DNA of 64,000 bases from an uncultured Ruminiclostridium sp. (GCA_947623915.1 CANQIB010000009.1:1-64000); one strand, 5' to 3'; shown: positions 1 to 9,105, numbered from the stretch's first letter. A program made the numbers and translations. The notes: generated from the letters alone by a model not told the origin.

Positions 1-76
1 GGGTGAAAACCCTGATGGTTTTCCCCTCAAACTCCTCTTTCCTTCCGCTTTATATTGACCTTTTTCTACAGACTGA
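1..76. repeat. Left-edge copy of structured intergenic repeat
   Basis: The first 76 bases match 31753-31857. The shared blocks are a GAAAACC-ctgat-GGTTTTC hairpin and a stretch of about 40 bases ending in ttttctacagact. The copy at 31.75 kb has an extra hairpin of about 34 nt between these two blocks, so the element looks modular. Each copy is followed directly by a GC-rich terminator-like hairpin. The copy here is probably the right end of a longer element that starts outside the window. No ORF is present. Confidence 0.75.
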
Positions 77-100
77 CAGCCCCGCTTGTGCGGGGCTGTA
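75..100. terminator. Terminator-like hairpin
   Basis: A near-perfect stem (acagccccgc / gcggggctgt, short loop) is followed on the plus strand by attatttt. It probably ends a plus-strand transcript entering from the left; it also sits just past the stop of the minus-strand gene at 116. Confidence 0.6.
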
Positions 101-115
101 TTATTTTCACCTATT

Positions 116-370
116 TTAAAAGCGGCGGAACATATCTTCTGGTTTAAGCTCCGCTTTTATGCCGCGAGATGTTTTTATCAGGTGGTTGAGGCTTATCATA
201 AGCGCTTTTTCTTCATATATGAGCGCGTCTATCTGTTCGGGATCGGATTCCATGTCGAAAAGCTGCCGCACCTTTTCAAGACGGTCCTGCAAGTATGTAA
301 GACGCGTCCTGTATTCGGAAAGCTCTTTGCAGCCGCCGTCCTTGGTCTTTTTGTTAAAAAGCGCCGTCAT
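116..370 (-). CDS. DUF2508 (YaaL)-like small protein
   Basis: An 84-residue, highly charged, mostly helical protein. The order of motifs (charged N-terminus, long helix, then a LIYEEKALMISL-type segment) resembles the DUF2508/YaaL family, which in Bacillus sits next to recR and has no firmly assigned role. The start at 370 is chosen because GGAGG lies eight bases upstream; the longer open frame would run back into the neighbouring peptidase. It lies 85 bp downstream of the M20 peptidase on the same strand and may share its transcript. The family call rests on pattern memory only, so a generic small cytosolic protein is the alternative. Confidence 0.6.
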   Translation of the reverse strand: MTALFNKKTKDGGCKELSEYRTRLTYLQDRLEKVRQLFDMESDPEQIDALIYEEKALMISLNHLIKTSRGIKAELKPEDMFRRF

Positions 371-455
371 TTGTCCCGCCTCCCCGCTGCTTTGAAAATT
401 AGCTGTCGCTTCAATAATTATATATGAGCTTTTCGGGACAAATATACATACAATT

Positions 456-1820
456 TTAACCGCAGATCTCGCGTATCGCCTCGGCAAATATCTCGGTGTT
501 CTCGATAAATTCCGCTGTCGGAACGAACTCGTCGGCGCCGTGGATACGGTAATCCGTGCCTTCATGCTCGACGCCGAACGCCACGCCTCCGTCAATACCG
601 TGAACGTATGTTCCGCCTCCTATCGAGATACAGCCGCCGTCCTCTTTTGTAAAACGTTTGTATACTTTTAAAAGCGAACGCACAAGCTCGCTGTCGGAGT
701 CGGTGTAATGCGGCTCGCTGCCCTCATGCTCATCGGGAGAAATTCCGTTTTCCGAAAGGGTCGCGGACAGCTTTTCCCATATTTGAGCGCAGGAGGAACA
801 TATCGGAAATCTTATATCCATGCGGAAAAACGCTTTACCCTCCCTTGTTTGGGCAATGCTCAGCACCTCCGTCAAATCGCCGGAGAGCTTATCGGACATT
901 TTAAGTCCGAGCGAACGTCCGTCCGTTTCCCCAAACGGAAACAGGTTAGCCAGCGCTTTCAGCGCGCCGCCGTTTTCGCAAAGATCCAATTTGCTCAAAA
1001 ATCCGATAAGACCTGTAACGGCGTTTATCCCCGAATCGGGAGTGGAAGCGTGCGCCGATCTTCCTTTAAAGGAAACGACCGCTTTTCCACCCTCCTTTAC
1101 GGCGGAAATATTTTCAATACCGTCCGCTGCGGCTATCACCTCGTCGGCGTATTTCCCGTCTATCTCGGCGATGGCGTATGACGGTACCGCGTTTACGACC
1201 TGACCGCCGCTAAAAGAGAGGAGCCATTTCGGTAAAGGCAGCGAAAACGCCGCCCGCATCATACCCTTTTCACAGTTTATGACGGGATATTGCGCGTCGG
1301 GAGTAAAGGTCATGGGCGGCATTTTTTCCTTTGTGAGATAGTAAGCGATATCGCTTGAGCCGTTTTCCTCATCGGCGCCGAATATCAATCGCACCCCGCT
1401 TTTAAGCTCTACGGCAAGCTCCTTTATCGCGTAAAGCGCGTAAAGAGCGGATACCGACGGACCTTTGTCGTCGGTAGTGCCTCTGCCGTACAGCTTTCCG
1501 TCTTTTTCGGTAAGCTCGAAAGGTGCGACCGTCCAGCCCTCTCCGGCAGGCACAACGTCCAGATGACATAAAATACCGAGTTTTATGCCGTCCGCGCCTT
1601 TTGGAACAAAATCGACGTATCCGCAGTAACCGTTGAGATTTTTAACGGCAAATCCCAGTTCCTCGGCTTTATCCAGCATTTCATTAAGCGCGCGGGCGGT
1701 TTCTTCTCCGAAAGGCTTGCCCTCCGACGCTTTATCCCTGATACTGCGGCAGGAAACCAGCCTGCCGAGCAATTCCGTCATTTCTTCCCTTTTTCCGTTG
1801 ATAAATTCTTTTATATCCAT
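456..1820 (-). CDS. M20 family metallodipeptidase (Sapep/PepV type)
   Basis: A 454-residue zinc-dependent dipeptidase of peptidase family M20, expected to cleave dipeptides in the cytosol for amino-acid salvage. Visible hallmarks are HLDVVPAGEGW (first metal ligand region), GRGTTDDKGP (bridging Asp), the DEENGSSD acidic pair, and TPDAQYPVINCEKG, all characteristic of PepV/Sapep enzymes. The length is normal for the family, with an internal lid domain. ATG 1820 is preferred over an upstream TTG because the AGAGG ribosome site lies nine bases before it and would otherwise be inside the coding region. It has its own promoter at 1877-1905. No sequence defect is visible. Confidence 0.9.
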   Translation of the reverse strand: MDIKEFINGKREEMTELLGRLVSCRSIRDKASEGKPFGEETARALNEMLDKAEELGFAVKNLNGYCGYVDFVPKGADGIKLGILCHLDVVPAGEGWTVAPFELTEKDGKLYGRGTTDDKGPSVSALYALYAIKELAVELKSGVRLIFGADEENGSSDIAYYLTKEKMPPMTFTPDAQYPVINCEKGMMRAAFSLPLPKWLLSFSGGQVVNAVPSYAIAEIDGKYADEVIAAADGIENISAVKEGGKAVVSFKGRSAHASTPDSGINAVTGLIGFLSKLDLCENGGALKALANLFPFGETDGRSLGLKMSDKLSGDLTEVLSIAQTREGKAFFRMDIRFPICSSCAQIWEKLSATLSENGISPDEHEGSEPHYTDSDSELVRSLLKVYKRFTKEDGGCISIGGGTYVHGIDGGVAFGVEHEGTDYRIHGADEFVPTAEFIENTEIFAEAIREICG

Positions 1821-1876
1821 ATTTTTACACCTCTTCAAAATTCACTTTATGAGCGGTAACCGTTTCCGCTGCTCTA

Positions 1877-1905
1877 AGTATACACCCGTTTTTCCTTTCA
1901 GTCAA
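1877..1905 (-). promoter_or_regulatory. SigA-type promoter of the M20 peptidase
   Basis: On the minus strand TTGACT (1900-1905) and TATACT (1877-1882) are separated by 17 bases, about 60 bases before the ATG. Confidence 0.75.
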
Positions 1906-1968
1906 CCGCGTATGTGTAGACGTGAGAGTTTATTGGTGTTAGATTTTTATGTATTCGGTACAAAAAAG

Positions 1969-1997
1969 TTGACTTTCGGAAAAACTTGTGGTATAAT
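1969..1997 (+). promoter_or_regulatory. SigA-type promoter of the six-hairpin/CapA operon
   Basis: TTGACT (1969-1974), a 17-base spacer and TATAAT (1992-1997). It is divergent from the M20 promoter and lies about 95 bases ahead of the ATG at 2095. Confidence 0.8.
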
Positions 1998-2094
1998 TTT
2001 AATAAATGTTTAGGTAAAAGCGTAATTCAACGTAAATATCATATCGCCCGATAATTCGGTGAAAAAACGCCCCGCAAAAAAGGAGGAGCAGCCG

Positions 2095-3861
2095 ATGAAA
2101 AAGACCGAGAGCAACGCGGAATACCGCCGCAAGGCGGACGCGCTCAAAAAATTTGTTTTTGCCGACCCGTATATTGAAGAAAGCACCGGCGAATATAAGA
2201 TAAACTCGCTGTTTAAAAGCAGCGTGGTGTTTATTTCCGTCTGCGACGGAAACGAGAGAGCGGCCGTGTTCAACTGCTGCGCTCCCACGCTTGACGCCGC
2301 TTGGGACAAAGCGAGTGAGCTTGCCGAAGAATACGCGGCAAAAAACAAAACAAACGTTTTGTGGCTGAAAGCCGATATTGTGAACGACTGTAAGATAGTT
2401 CCGTATTCCTCCGTGCTTTCCGATATAAAAAAATCACGCGAATACTACTACAAAAAAGGTATCAGCTTTGACGCGCAGTTTTACACCGCCCTGCTTGAGG
2501 CGCAGCTGAACTGCGGCGGTCTGATAAATTACAAATCCAAAAATCTCGATTTGGAGCGGCTGCGGGAACACTTTTCGCAAAGCGGGAACGATATGTTCCT
2601 TTCGATACCCGAACAGGTCATAACATTTACCACCATCGGATATATCTGCGACGAGGATATGAGCATGTACAAGCTGTATCCCGACGAAGAAAATTACGGC
2701 AGAAGAGTCACCGGTGAGATAACCGCCGCGCAGCTGCAGGACGTTATCGCGAAATCCTCGGCATATCTTTCCAAGTGCATCGATGAAAACGGGCGGTTCG
2801 ATTACGGGATAAACCCCGTTACCGGCGAGCATTTCACTTCTTACAACATACTGCGCCATACCGGCACTATATGGAGCATTATAATGCAGTATCAGGCTAC
2901 CGGCGACGAAACGCTGATACCTAAGATAGAAAGCGCGCTCAGCTATATGGAAAGCAGCGTGGAGCAGCCTGACGACGACCACGCGTACCTTGTGGAGCGA
3001 AAATCCGACGAGATAAAGCTGGGCGGTAACGCCGTAATGATAATAACGCTATGCGCATATATGGAGGTTTTCGGCTCGAACCGTTACAAAGATTTGGTGC
3101 GCAAGGCAGCAAATTCCATACTCGATATGCAGGAGGAAAACGGGAGCTATTTCCATGTGCTGTCTTTTCCCGATTACGGCAGAAAAGACCGCGACAGGAT
3201 AGTTTATTATGACGGCGAGGCGACCTTTGCGCTGGCGAAAGCATACGGCGTGACCTCGGACGAAAAATACCTTAACGGAGCGCGAAAAGCGTTGGATTAC
3301 TTTATCGCCAACGGCTACACCCGTTTTTGCGACCATTGGGTAGCTTATGCGGTAAACGAAGTCACATTGTACGACCCGCAGGAAAGGTACATCAATTTCG
3401 GACTGAAAAACGCAAACGATAATCTTAACCGCATTTTCAATCAGGACACGACTTTCCACACCTTCCTTGAGCTGCTCATGGCTACCTTTGAGCTGTACAA
3501 ACGTGTGTCGGAGCAAAAGCCGGCGCCGTCCTACCTTTCAAAATTCAACACCGAATATTTCATGCGGACCATCTTCCGCAGGATACATTATATGCTAAAC
3601 GGATTTCTTTATCCCGAAACGGCAATGTACATGAAACACCCGCGTGAGATCGTGAACACGTTCTGCGTGCGTCATGACAGCTACCGCGTGCGTATCGACG
3701 ACGTACAGCATTACATAGGCGGATATTTCAGCGCGTACAAACACTTCGACGAGCTTAAGGAATATTTCGACCGTATGGTAAAACAGGCCGCCGAGCGGGA
3801 AAAAGACAAGCAGGCGGACGACCGCGCCGAATTTATGAAATGGATCTTAGACAACATTTGA
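2095..3861 (+). CDS. Six-hairpin (alpha/alpha toroid) fold protein, glycan-related
   Basis: 588 residues without signal peptide or membrane segments, so probably cytosolic. The N-terminal ~170 residues are unfamiliar. From about residue 190 the protein has regularly spaced helix pairs with YNILRHTGTIWSIIMQY, LGGNAVMIITLCAY, RIVYYDGEATFALAKAYG and HWVAYAVNEVTLY, the style of six-hairpin glycosidase/epimerase-like toroids; the C-terminus has a conserved-looking RVRIDDVQHYIGGYF block. ATG 2095 follows AAAGGAGG with good spacing, so a start 12 codons upstream is rejected. It is the first gene of an operon with the CapA/DUF6270-like fusion at 3930, which suggests shared work on an envelope polymer or glycan. 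Enzymatic activity is not established by the sequence; no catalytic pair can be assigned with confidence. Confidence 0.7.
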   Translation: MKKTESNAEYRRKADALKKFVFADPYIEESTGEYKINSLFKSSVVFISVCDGNERAAVFNCCAPTLDAAWDKASELAEEYAAKNKTNVLWLKADIVNDCKIVPYSSVLSDIKKSREYYYKKGISFDAQFYTALLEAQLNCGGLINYKSKNLDLERLREHFSQSGNDMFLSIPEQVITFTTIGYICDEDMSMYKLYPDEENYGRRVTGEITAAQLQDVIAKSSAYLSKCIDENGRFDYGINPVTGEHFTSYNILRHTGTIWSIIMQYQATGDETLIPKIESALSYMESSVEQPDDDHAYLVERKSDEIKLGGNAVMIITLCAYMEVFGSNRYKDLVRKAANSILDMQEENGSYFHVLSFPDYGRKDRDRIVYYDGEATFALAKAYGVTSDEKYLNGARKALDYFIANGYTRFCDHWVAYAVNEVTLYDPQERYINFGLKNANDNLNRIFNQDTTFHTFLELLMATFELYKRVSEQKPAPSYLSKFNTEYFMRTIFRRIHYMLNGFLYPETAMYMKHPREIVNTFCVRHDSYRVRIDDVQHYIGGYFSAYKHFDELKEYFDRMVKQAAEREKDKQADDRAEFMKWILDNI

Positions 3862-3893
3862 CGGTATATTTTCGGTCTGTATAAACGTATGAA

Positions 3894-3932
3894 AGGAGAA
3901 GTGCTTTTACCGAAAGCACGATCACAAATATG
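3894..3932 (+). promoter_or_regulatory. Ribosome site bridged by a hairpin to the start codon
   Basis: AGGAGA (3894-3899) is followed by a 7-5-7 hairpin, GTGCTTT-taccg-AAAGCAC (3901-3919), then ten bases and ATG 3930. No in-frame start codon lies nearer the SD. Folding the hairpin would bring the SD to about 11 bases from the ATG. The same layout recurs at 58358-58396. Confidence 0.65.
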
Positions 3933-6900
3933 AACTTCAAAGAGCTGTGTGAATCCGGTAATGCTTTTAAAATAACGGTCAAGACCGCACCCGGCATAAC
4001 CGAGCTGGTTTGGGATAAGGTAACGCCTGCCGACGGATACAGAGTATTCAGCAGTCCGCACGGACAAAACGATTTTCGCGGTCAGGCAACGGTAAACGAC
4101 GCTACCGTGAGGTTTAGCGGCTGCAAAAACGGAGTGCCGGTGGACTACAAGGTCAAAGCATTCAGAACCGCGGACGGTCCCGATAACTTTTTTGCCGAAT
4201 CTCAGATAGTAACGGCCTGCCCGATGGTGACTCCCGCAGAGCTTCGCGCAAAGCGCGACAACTCCGGAGGACTGACGGTAAGCTGGGACAGCTGCGAGGG
4301 CTGCGACGGCTATAAGGTATACCTCTGCCGCAGCGGTGACGAATACAAATTCACGGGATACTGCGACGGTCCGTCATATGAATTTCTCGGCAAGGACCGC
4401 AGCGGAGGCTTTTCGGTAAAGGTGCGCGCGATAAAGATAATAGACGGCGAGGAAAAGCTGAGCAACTTTTCCGAGGCTTGCGAAATGCCGAGCGCCGACG
4501 GTAAAAGCGACATCGCCGAGCCTAAAAAGGTGCTGGAGCGGCTGCCGTATTCCGCCTCTCCCGACGAGCGCGGCAGATACACCGAAACAAACGGCACGCT
4601 GACCGCGAATATACAAAAATGCACTATAGTTATCGGCGGCGACGTCTGCACCTCGAAATCGGTGCAAAGAGAGGCGTATAACTGCGACAAGAGCTTTGAT
4701 TTTGCTTTTTCATACATAAGAAATCTGTTCATGTCGTCGGATCTTTCGATAGTCAGCCTTGACACCGACCTTGACGACGAGGGATTTTATACCTACGAGG
4801 ACGAAACCGCGAACAACTGCCCGTCGTTCCTTGCGGACAGCTTTAAAAGAAACGGTATCGACGCGGTCATGCTCAACCGCAGCGCGAAAAACGCCGCTAA
4901 AACTCTTAAAAATTACCCCGTCACAATAGCGGCGTCGGGTTCGAAGAGCATGCAGCGCTCCTTTGTAGCGGAGGTCTGCGGGATAAAGGCGGGATTCGTC
5001 TGTGTATCCTCCGGCGCTAAAGAGCCGGAAAAAGCCGTATCCGAGGTCAAAGCCGACGGTGCGGAATATATAACGGTCTTTTGCGACTGGAACGAAAAGC
5101 ACCTGCCGACGGTAAAAGCGTCCTGGAGGAGCTTTGCCCAAAGGCTTGCCGACGCCGGCGCGGATCTTATAGTAGGAACGGGCGTAAACTCGCTTTGCGA
5201 ATACGACGAGATAGACGTAAAGGACGGACGAAAGGTCGGGGTGGCATACTCGCTCGGATGTATCGTTCGCAACGAACCGGCTTTGAAATTTGAAAATATA
5301 GGCGCGCTGCTGTGCGTAACGCTCCAAAAAAGCGAGGAGGGAGTTTCGCTGTCACGCTGCGGATATTTCCCCTACGCCATGCGCTCGCGCGGTGCGACAA
5401 GGGTTGCCGTGCCGCTGTTTGACGACAATAAAAAACGCTTTACCCGCGCGGAATTTGACGATTTTCAGACCGCGATATCGGAACGACTCGGCAAAAAACT
5501 GCTTCCCGCCAGACGCAGCGCAAAGCCGCGCCGCGTATCGTTCATGCTCAACGGCTCTACCTTGATATCGGGACTTTTCGCCGACTGCGAAAACGTCGTT
5601 ACCGACCGCTCGCACCTGTTTATTTCGCAGTTTGCGATATGCGGCGATAAGACCGAACCCGATAAAAAATACTATTCCGACTCCCCCGCCCCCGTGTACC
5701 ACAATCTTGCAAAGGGGTTTGAGGAATATCTGGCGCAAAGCAACAGCGAATATCTTATACTCGACCTTTATTATGCCGCGGCTAGTCCTTTGTTCGAGAT
5801 GGACGGAACGATATATTCCGGCGGACGCGCGTTTATTAAGTCGGCGTTTTATCGGGAAAATAAGTCAAAGCTCAAACAGCTCGATTTTTCAAGGGAATCC
5901 ATTTGGAGAAGACTGCTGGATAAATATATTAGCGCCGTTACCGCCGCTTATCCCGCGGGAAAGATAATACTCGTAAAGGTAAGCGATCCCTGCCTGTATG
6001 ACACCAACACGGGACTTGCCGCAGAGCAGGACGTATCGGTGAATTTCCGCCTGCTTTCCGCTATGCAGGATTATTTCATTCAAAAGGTACGGCCGTACAT
6101 AATAGACGTACCGCGCTTTTTCTGCGGAAAGGCGGTAAAATCGGGCAGCTGCTACGCAATAAACCGCGGCGAGGAATATTCGGAATTTATCTCAAGGATA
6201 GCGCTGTCGGCGGTTCGCGGCGACACAGACCCGCGAACGGACGGCTCGTTTGCGCGGCTGTGGCTTATGCACATCGTCAAGGAGTTTGACGAGATACACA
6301 AGCTGAAAGACAAATCTTTCTTTTTTGATAAAGGCAACTGCGCCGATCATATGATCAGTCGTATGTCGGGCGAATTTATCAGCATGAATTTCAACGATTT
6401 TGCGCGGCTCAAGGAAAGCGGCTTCGCCTCTTTCTCGGAGCTGCTGAAAAGGTTCGATTTCGGCGGGAACATCCTGCTTGAGGCGGTGTGCCGCGCCGTA
6501 AACAGCGTAAGGCGCAAAAATCTCGGCGATGAGAACATCTCGCTGCTGATAAACCTCGGTCTTGCCGCACGGGACGATATAGCGTCCGCGCTGGCGGAAT
6601 TTTTCGACCAACAGGGTATTATCCCCGAATGTCGGCTCACCTCATCGGATCTCGATTTCTACCTGAAGTGTGCGCGTATGTACATCAACGGCAAAAACAA
6701 GACCGCCGTGGTGCAGCTCGTGCGGGAGTTTTACAAGAAAAACAGACCGCCTGTCGTGGATATATGGGGCGATTCCCTGCTGTCAGAGGTCATCGACTGC
6801 TCCGAGGCGGTGATAGGCGGCGCAAGGCTGGTGGACTGCTCGGCGCTCACGGCTTTTTGCAGCAAGCCCAAAGCGGACCTCAGCTACATAGACAGGGGCA

Positions 6901-7598
6901 GCACCTACTATAAGGAACTGTGCGGCAGCTTTATCGACAAGCTGGGCAAAAACGGCGACTGGATACTTTTGGATTTTTCCGACGTGATACTACCTGTTTA
7001 CCGCTCCGCAGAGGCTTACTATTCGGCAATAGCGGGATTTGAAAGCACCAACTTTTTCAAAGCGTTCTGCAAAGACGACGAGAAATTCACATTCTATGAA
7101 AACGGCGGCACGGAGGATGAATTTGTCAAAACCGCGCTGCAAAAGACCGCCGCGTTTCTTAAAGAGAAATACGGCGACAGGATCATACTTTGCAGATTTG
7201 AGCTAAAGTATAACTATATCGACCTTGACGGCAAGCTAAAGCCGTTCGATGACAAGCAGACCGACGCTAAAAACCGTTTTATAAGAGCGTTTGAAGATGA
7301 ATTTATACATCTTACCGGCTGTCATGTGATAGAGCTGTCGGACAAATTCACGGCAGACCGTTCAAACTGCCGCAGCAAGCCGCTCAGCTCCGCGTATGAA
7401 AAGCTGTGCTACATCGCCACGGCGGACGCTATGGACAGCATAATAGCGGGAAAAGCGGATAAAAAGCCGTATACCAAGGTGGATATAATCAGCTATATCG
7501 AGCGCACCGAAAAGCTGAAAGCTGACAATCCCGATATGTCGGACGCGCTGTTAAGGCAGATATGCGGCGGCATGGCGGAGCTTATGAAAAACAGATAA
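3930..7598 (+). CDS. Multidomain FN3 / CapA-like phosphoesterase / DUF6270-like fusion
   Basis: 1222 residues, no signal peptide seen. Residues ~10-95 and ~95-190 are two fibronectin-III-like domains (WDKVTPADGYRVF; VSWDSCEGCDGYKVY). Residues ~225-500 resemble the CapA/PgsA metallophosphoesterase fold: IGGDVCTSK at its start, then DLSIVSLD, VMLNRSAKN and DLIVGTG. Residues ~530-760 (SFMLNGSTLISGLF, then a LILDLYYAA strand) and ~940-1180 (DIWGDSLLSEV, then WILLDFSDV) look like two copies of a DUF6270-type domain, a family often found with capsule genes. A helical linker joins them. It is second in an operon with the six-hairpin protein, 68 bp downstream, and starts after a hairpin-bridged ribosome site. 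A role in surface-polymer synthesis or modification is inferred only. The DUF6270 assignment is the weakest part. Confidence 0.65.
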   Translation: MNFKELCESGNAFKITVKTAPGITELVWDKVTPADGYRVFSSPHGQNDFRGQATVNDATVRFSGCKNGVPVDYKVKAFRTADGPDNFFAESQIVTACPMVTPAELRAKRDNSGGLTVSWDSCEGCDGYKVYLCRSGDEYKFTGYCDGPSYEFLGKDRSGGFSVKVRAIKIIDGEEKLSNFSEACEMPSADGKSDIAEPKKVLERLPYSASPDERGRYTETNGTLTANIQKCTIVIGGDVCTSKSVQREAYNCDKSFDFAFSYIRNLFMSSDLSIVSLDTDLDDEGFYTYEDETANNCPSFLADSFKRNGIDAVMLNRSAKNAAKTLKNYPVTIAASGSKSMQRSFVAEVCGIKAGFVCVSSGAKEPEKAVSEVKADGAEYITVFCDWNEKHLPTVKASWRSFAQRLADAGADLIVGTGVNSLCEYDEIDVKDGRKVGVAYSLGCIVRNEPALKFENIGALLCVTLQKSEEGVSLSRCGYFPYAMRSRGATRVAVPLFDDNKKRFTRAEFDDFQTAISERLGKKLLPARRSAKPRRVSFMLNGSTLISGLFADCENVVTDRSHLFISQFAICGDKTEPDKKYYSDSPAPVYHNLAKGFEEYLAQSNSEYLILDLYYAAASPLFEMDGTIYSGGRAFIKSAFYRENKSKLKQLDFSRESIWRRLLDKYISAVTAAYPAGKIILVKVSDPCLYDTNTGLAAEQDVSVNFRLLSAMQDYFIQKVRPYIIDVPRFFCGKAVKSGSCYAINRGEEYSEFISRIALSAVRGDTDPRTDGSFARLWLMHIVKEFDEIHKLKDKSFFFDKGNCADHMISRMSGEFISMNFNDFARLKESGFASFSELLKRFDFGGNILLEAVCRAVNSVRRKNLGDENISLLINLGLAARDDIASALAEFFDQQGIIPECRLTSSDLDFYLKCARMYINGKNKTAVVQLVREFYKKNRPPVVDIWGDSLLSEVIDCSEAVIGGARLVDCSALTAFCSKPKADLSYIDRGSTYYKELCGSFIDKLGKNGDWILLDFSDVILPVYRSAEAYYSAIAGFESTNFFKAFCKDDEKFTFYENGGTEDEFVKTALQKTAAFLKEKYGDRIILCRFELKYNYIDLDGKLKPFDDKQTDAKNRFIRAFEDEFIHLTGCHVIELSDKFTADRSNCRSKPLSSAYEKLCYIATADAMDSIIAGKADKKPYTKVDIISYIERTEKLKADNPDMSDALLRQICGGMAELMKNR

Positions 7599-7607
7599 CA
7601 CAAACGT

Positions 7608-7634
7608 TCTCCCCTCAATATCCTGAGGGGAGAA
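7608..7634 (+). terminator. Terminator after the CapA/DUF6270 gene
   Basis: CTCCCCTCA-atatcc-TGAGGGGAG is a perfect nine-base-pair stem starting ten bases after the stop; the tail is A-rich on this strand, so a bidirectional use is possible. Confidence 0.6.
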
Positions 7635-7650
7635 AAAATATGTGCAATCA

Positions 7651-7674
7651 CCCCGTCCGAAAAAACGGACGGGG
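7651..7674 (-). terminator. Terminator of the phosphoglycerate mutase gene
   Basis: ccccgtccg-aaaaaa-cggacgggg forms a nine-base-pair stem just past the minus-strand stop at 7680; the two convergent genes thus each have a hairpin. Confidence 0.6.
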
Positions 7675-7679
7675 TAATA

Positions 7680-8885
7680 TCAGCGTTTATTCAAAAATTG
7701 TCCCATAAGCTCGTGCCCTATCGGCAGGAAATCTCCCGTTGCCGCCGCGCTTTCCTCGCAAAAGCAATCAACTCCCTTTTCCTCTTTGGTGCTGTCGTAT
7801 ATCATAAAGGGTACAGGCGCGTTGGTATGCGTTCTAAGCTCCAACGGAGTGGGGTGGTCGGGACAGATAAGTATTCTTATCTCCTCCCCCTCGAACTCCT
7901 TTAATATGCGGCCGAGTATCTTTTCGTCGATAAGCTCGATGGATCTTATTTTATTCTGCACCTCGAAACGGTGTCCGCATTCGTCCGGCGCTTCCACATG
8001 GATATATACGAGATCGCGGCCGTCTTTGAGCGCTTTAACGGCAGCCTCGGCTTTACCGTCAAAGTCGGTATCTATGTAGCCCGTCGCGCCCTCGACATTG
8101 ATAACGTCCATACCCGTGAATTTGCCTATTCCTTTAAGCAGGTCGACCGCCGAGATCATCGCGGCGTTCATGCCGTACTTTTCGGCAAAAGGCGCAAGCT
8201 CCTTGCGCACTCCCTCGCCCCAGAACCATATACTGTTTGCGGGACGCAGACCGCGCTCGACGCGCTTTTTGTTTACGGGATGGTCCTTTAAAAGCTCATA
8301 GCTTTTTTTCATCATCTCGATAAGAGGTCTGCCGTTTTCATTCGCTCCGAGGTAGTCCTTTATCGGCTTGCCGGTTATATCATGCGGAGGGGTCAGTTTT
8401 CCCACGTCAAGCGTTCCGTTTGCCCAGATAAGGCAATGGCGGTAGCTTACGCCGCTGTAAAATTTAAACTCGTCCGTACCTAACTTTTCGTCGATATACC
8501 TTATCAGCTCCGCGCCCTCCGCGGTGGATATATCGTCGGCACAGTAATCCAGTATGGTCTTATCCTCATATACCGGCTCGTCCGACAGCGTGACAAGGTT
8601 CGTTCTGAACGATACGTCGGTCGGCTTCATGTCGATGCCTATACTTCCCGCCTCCAGCGGACTTCTGCCGGAATAGTATATCGCGGGGTCATAACCCAGA
8701 ACCGAGAGATTAGCCACATCGCTGCCCGGCTTTAAATTATCCGCCACGGTCTTTACAAGTCCCACACGCGAACGCCTTGCGAGCTTATCCATGTTCGGCT
8801 TTTTGGCTTTGCTCATCGGCGTTCCTCCGATGTCCTCACGGGGAAGATCGGCCATGCCGTCGCAAAGCAGCACCACATATTTCAT
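7680..8885 (-). CDS. apgM: Archaeal-type 2,3-bisphosphoglycerate-independent phosphoglycerate mutase
   Basis: 401 residues of the alkaline-phosphatase-superfamily ApgM group, interconverting 3- and 2-phosphoglycerate in glycolysis. The N-terminus LLCDGMADLP carries the metal-binding Asp, and GSDVANLSVLGYDP holds the phospho-acceptor Ser; YSGRSPLEAGSIGI and the C-terminal CPDHPTP with a later metal-binding GHELMG segment complete the family pattern. Length fits the ~400-residue family. Some bacterial members near threonine genes have been proposed as homoserine kinases; nothing in this neighbourhood supports that. It is a single-gene unit with its own consensus promoter at 8927-8955 and a terminator at 7651-7674. 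No close SD is visible; the upstream region is AAAG-rich. Confidence 0.9.
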   Translation of the reverse strand: MKYVVLLCDGMADLPREDIGGTPMSKAKKPNMDKLARRSRVGLVKTVADNLKPGSDVANLSVLGYDPAIYYSGRSPLEAGSIGIDMKPTDVSFRTNLVTLSDEPVYEDKTILDYCADDISTAEGAELIRYIDEKLGTDEFKFYSGVSYRHCLIWANGTLDVGKLTPPHDITGKPIKDYLGANENGRPLIEMMKKSYELLKDHPVNKKRVERGLRPANSIWFWGEGVRKELAPFAEKYGMNAAMISAVDLLKGIGKFTGMDVINVEGATGYIDTDFDGKAEAAVKALKDGRDLVYIHVEAPDECGHRFEVQNKIRSIELIDEKILGRILKEFEGEEIRILICPDHPTPLELRTHTNAPVPFMIYDSTKEEKGVDCFCEESAAATGDFLPIGHELMGQFLNKR

Positions 8886-8926
8886 TAAATGTCACTTTCT
8901 TTCTTTAATACTTTTTTGCGTAGATA

Positions 8927-8955
8927 AGTATACCATATTTTTGTTTATCTGTCAA
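8927..8955 (-). promoter_or_regulatory. SigA-type promoter of apgM
   Basis: Minus strand TTGACA (8950-8955), 17-base spacer, TATACT (8927-8932), about 40 bases before the start codon. Confidence 0.85.
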
Positions 8956-8957
8956 TT

Positions 8958-8999
8958 ACGGCGCGCCGATTTTTTCCTATTATATCGGCGTGTTTTTTT
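8958..8999 (+). terminator. Terminator-like hairpin upstream of spoVAC
   Basis: cgccgat ... atcggcg with a T-run (tgttttttta) after it on the plus strand. There is no plus-strand gene before it, so it may insulate spoVA or end a short unannotated transcript. Confidence 0.45.
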
Positions 9000-9049
9000 A
9001 TAACAATAAATTTGTATCCGAAAAAAGAGATCGGTTTCAAACGGCAAAA

Positions 9050-9080
9050 ACGGTCGGGCGTTCTGCTTTTAGCCGACCGT
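9050..9080 (+). other. Hairpin in the spoVAC leader
   Basis: acggtcgg (9050-9057) pairs with ccgaccgt (9073-9080), fifteen-base loop, ending 11 bases before the AGGAG ribosome site of spoVAC. Function unknown; no SigG-type promoter could be fitted with confidence in the region before it. Confidence 0.4.
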
Positions 9081-9105
9081 GCCAAAGACAAAAAGGAGCT
9101 ATATC

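Noticed and set aside
7680..8885. Homoserine kinase annotation for the ApgM-like gene
   Set aside because: That assignment depends on threonine-pathway neighbours, and none are present here.
9000..9105. SigG promoter for spoVA
   Set aside because: No convincing pair of SigG -35/-10 elements at proper spacing was found, although SigG control is expected for this operon.
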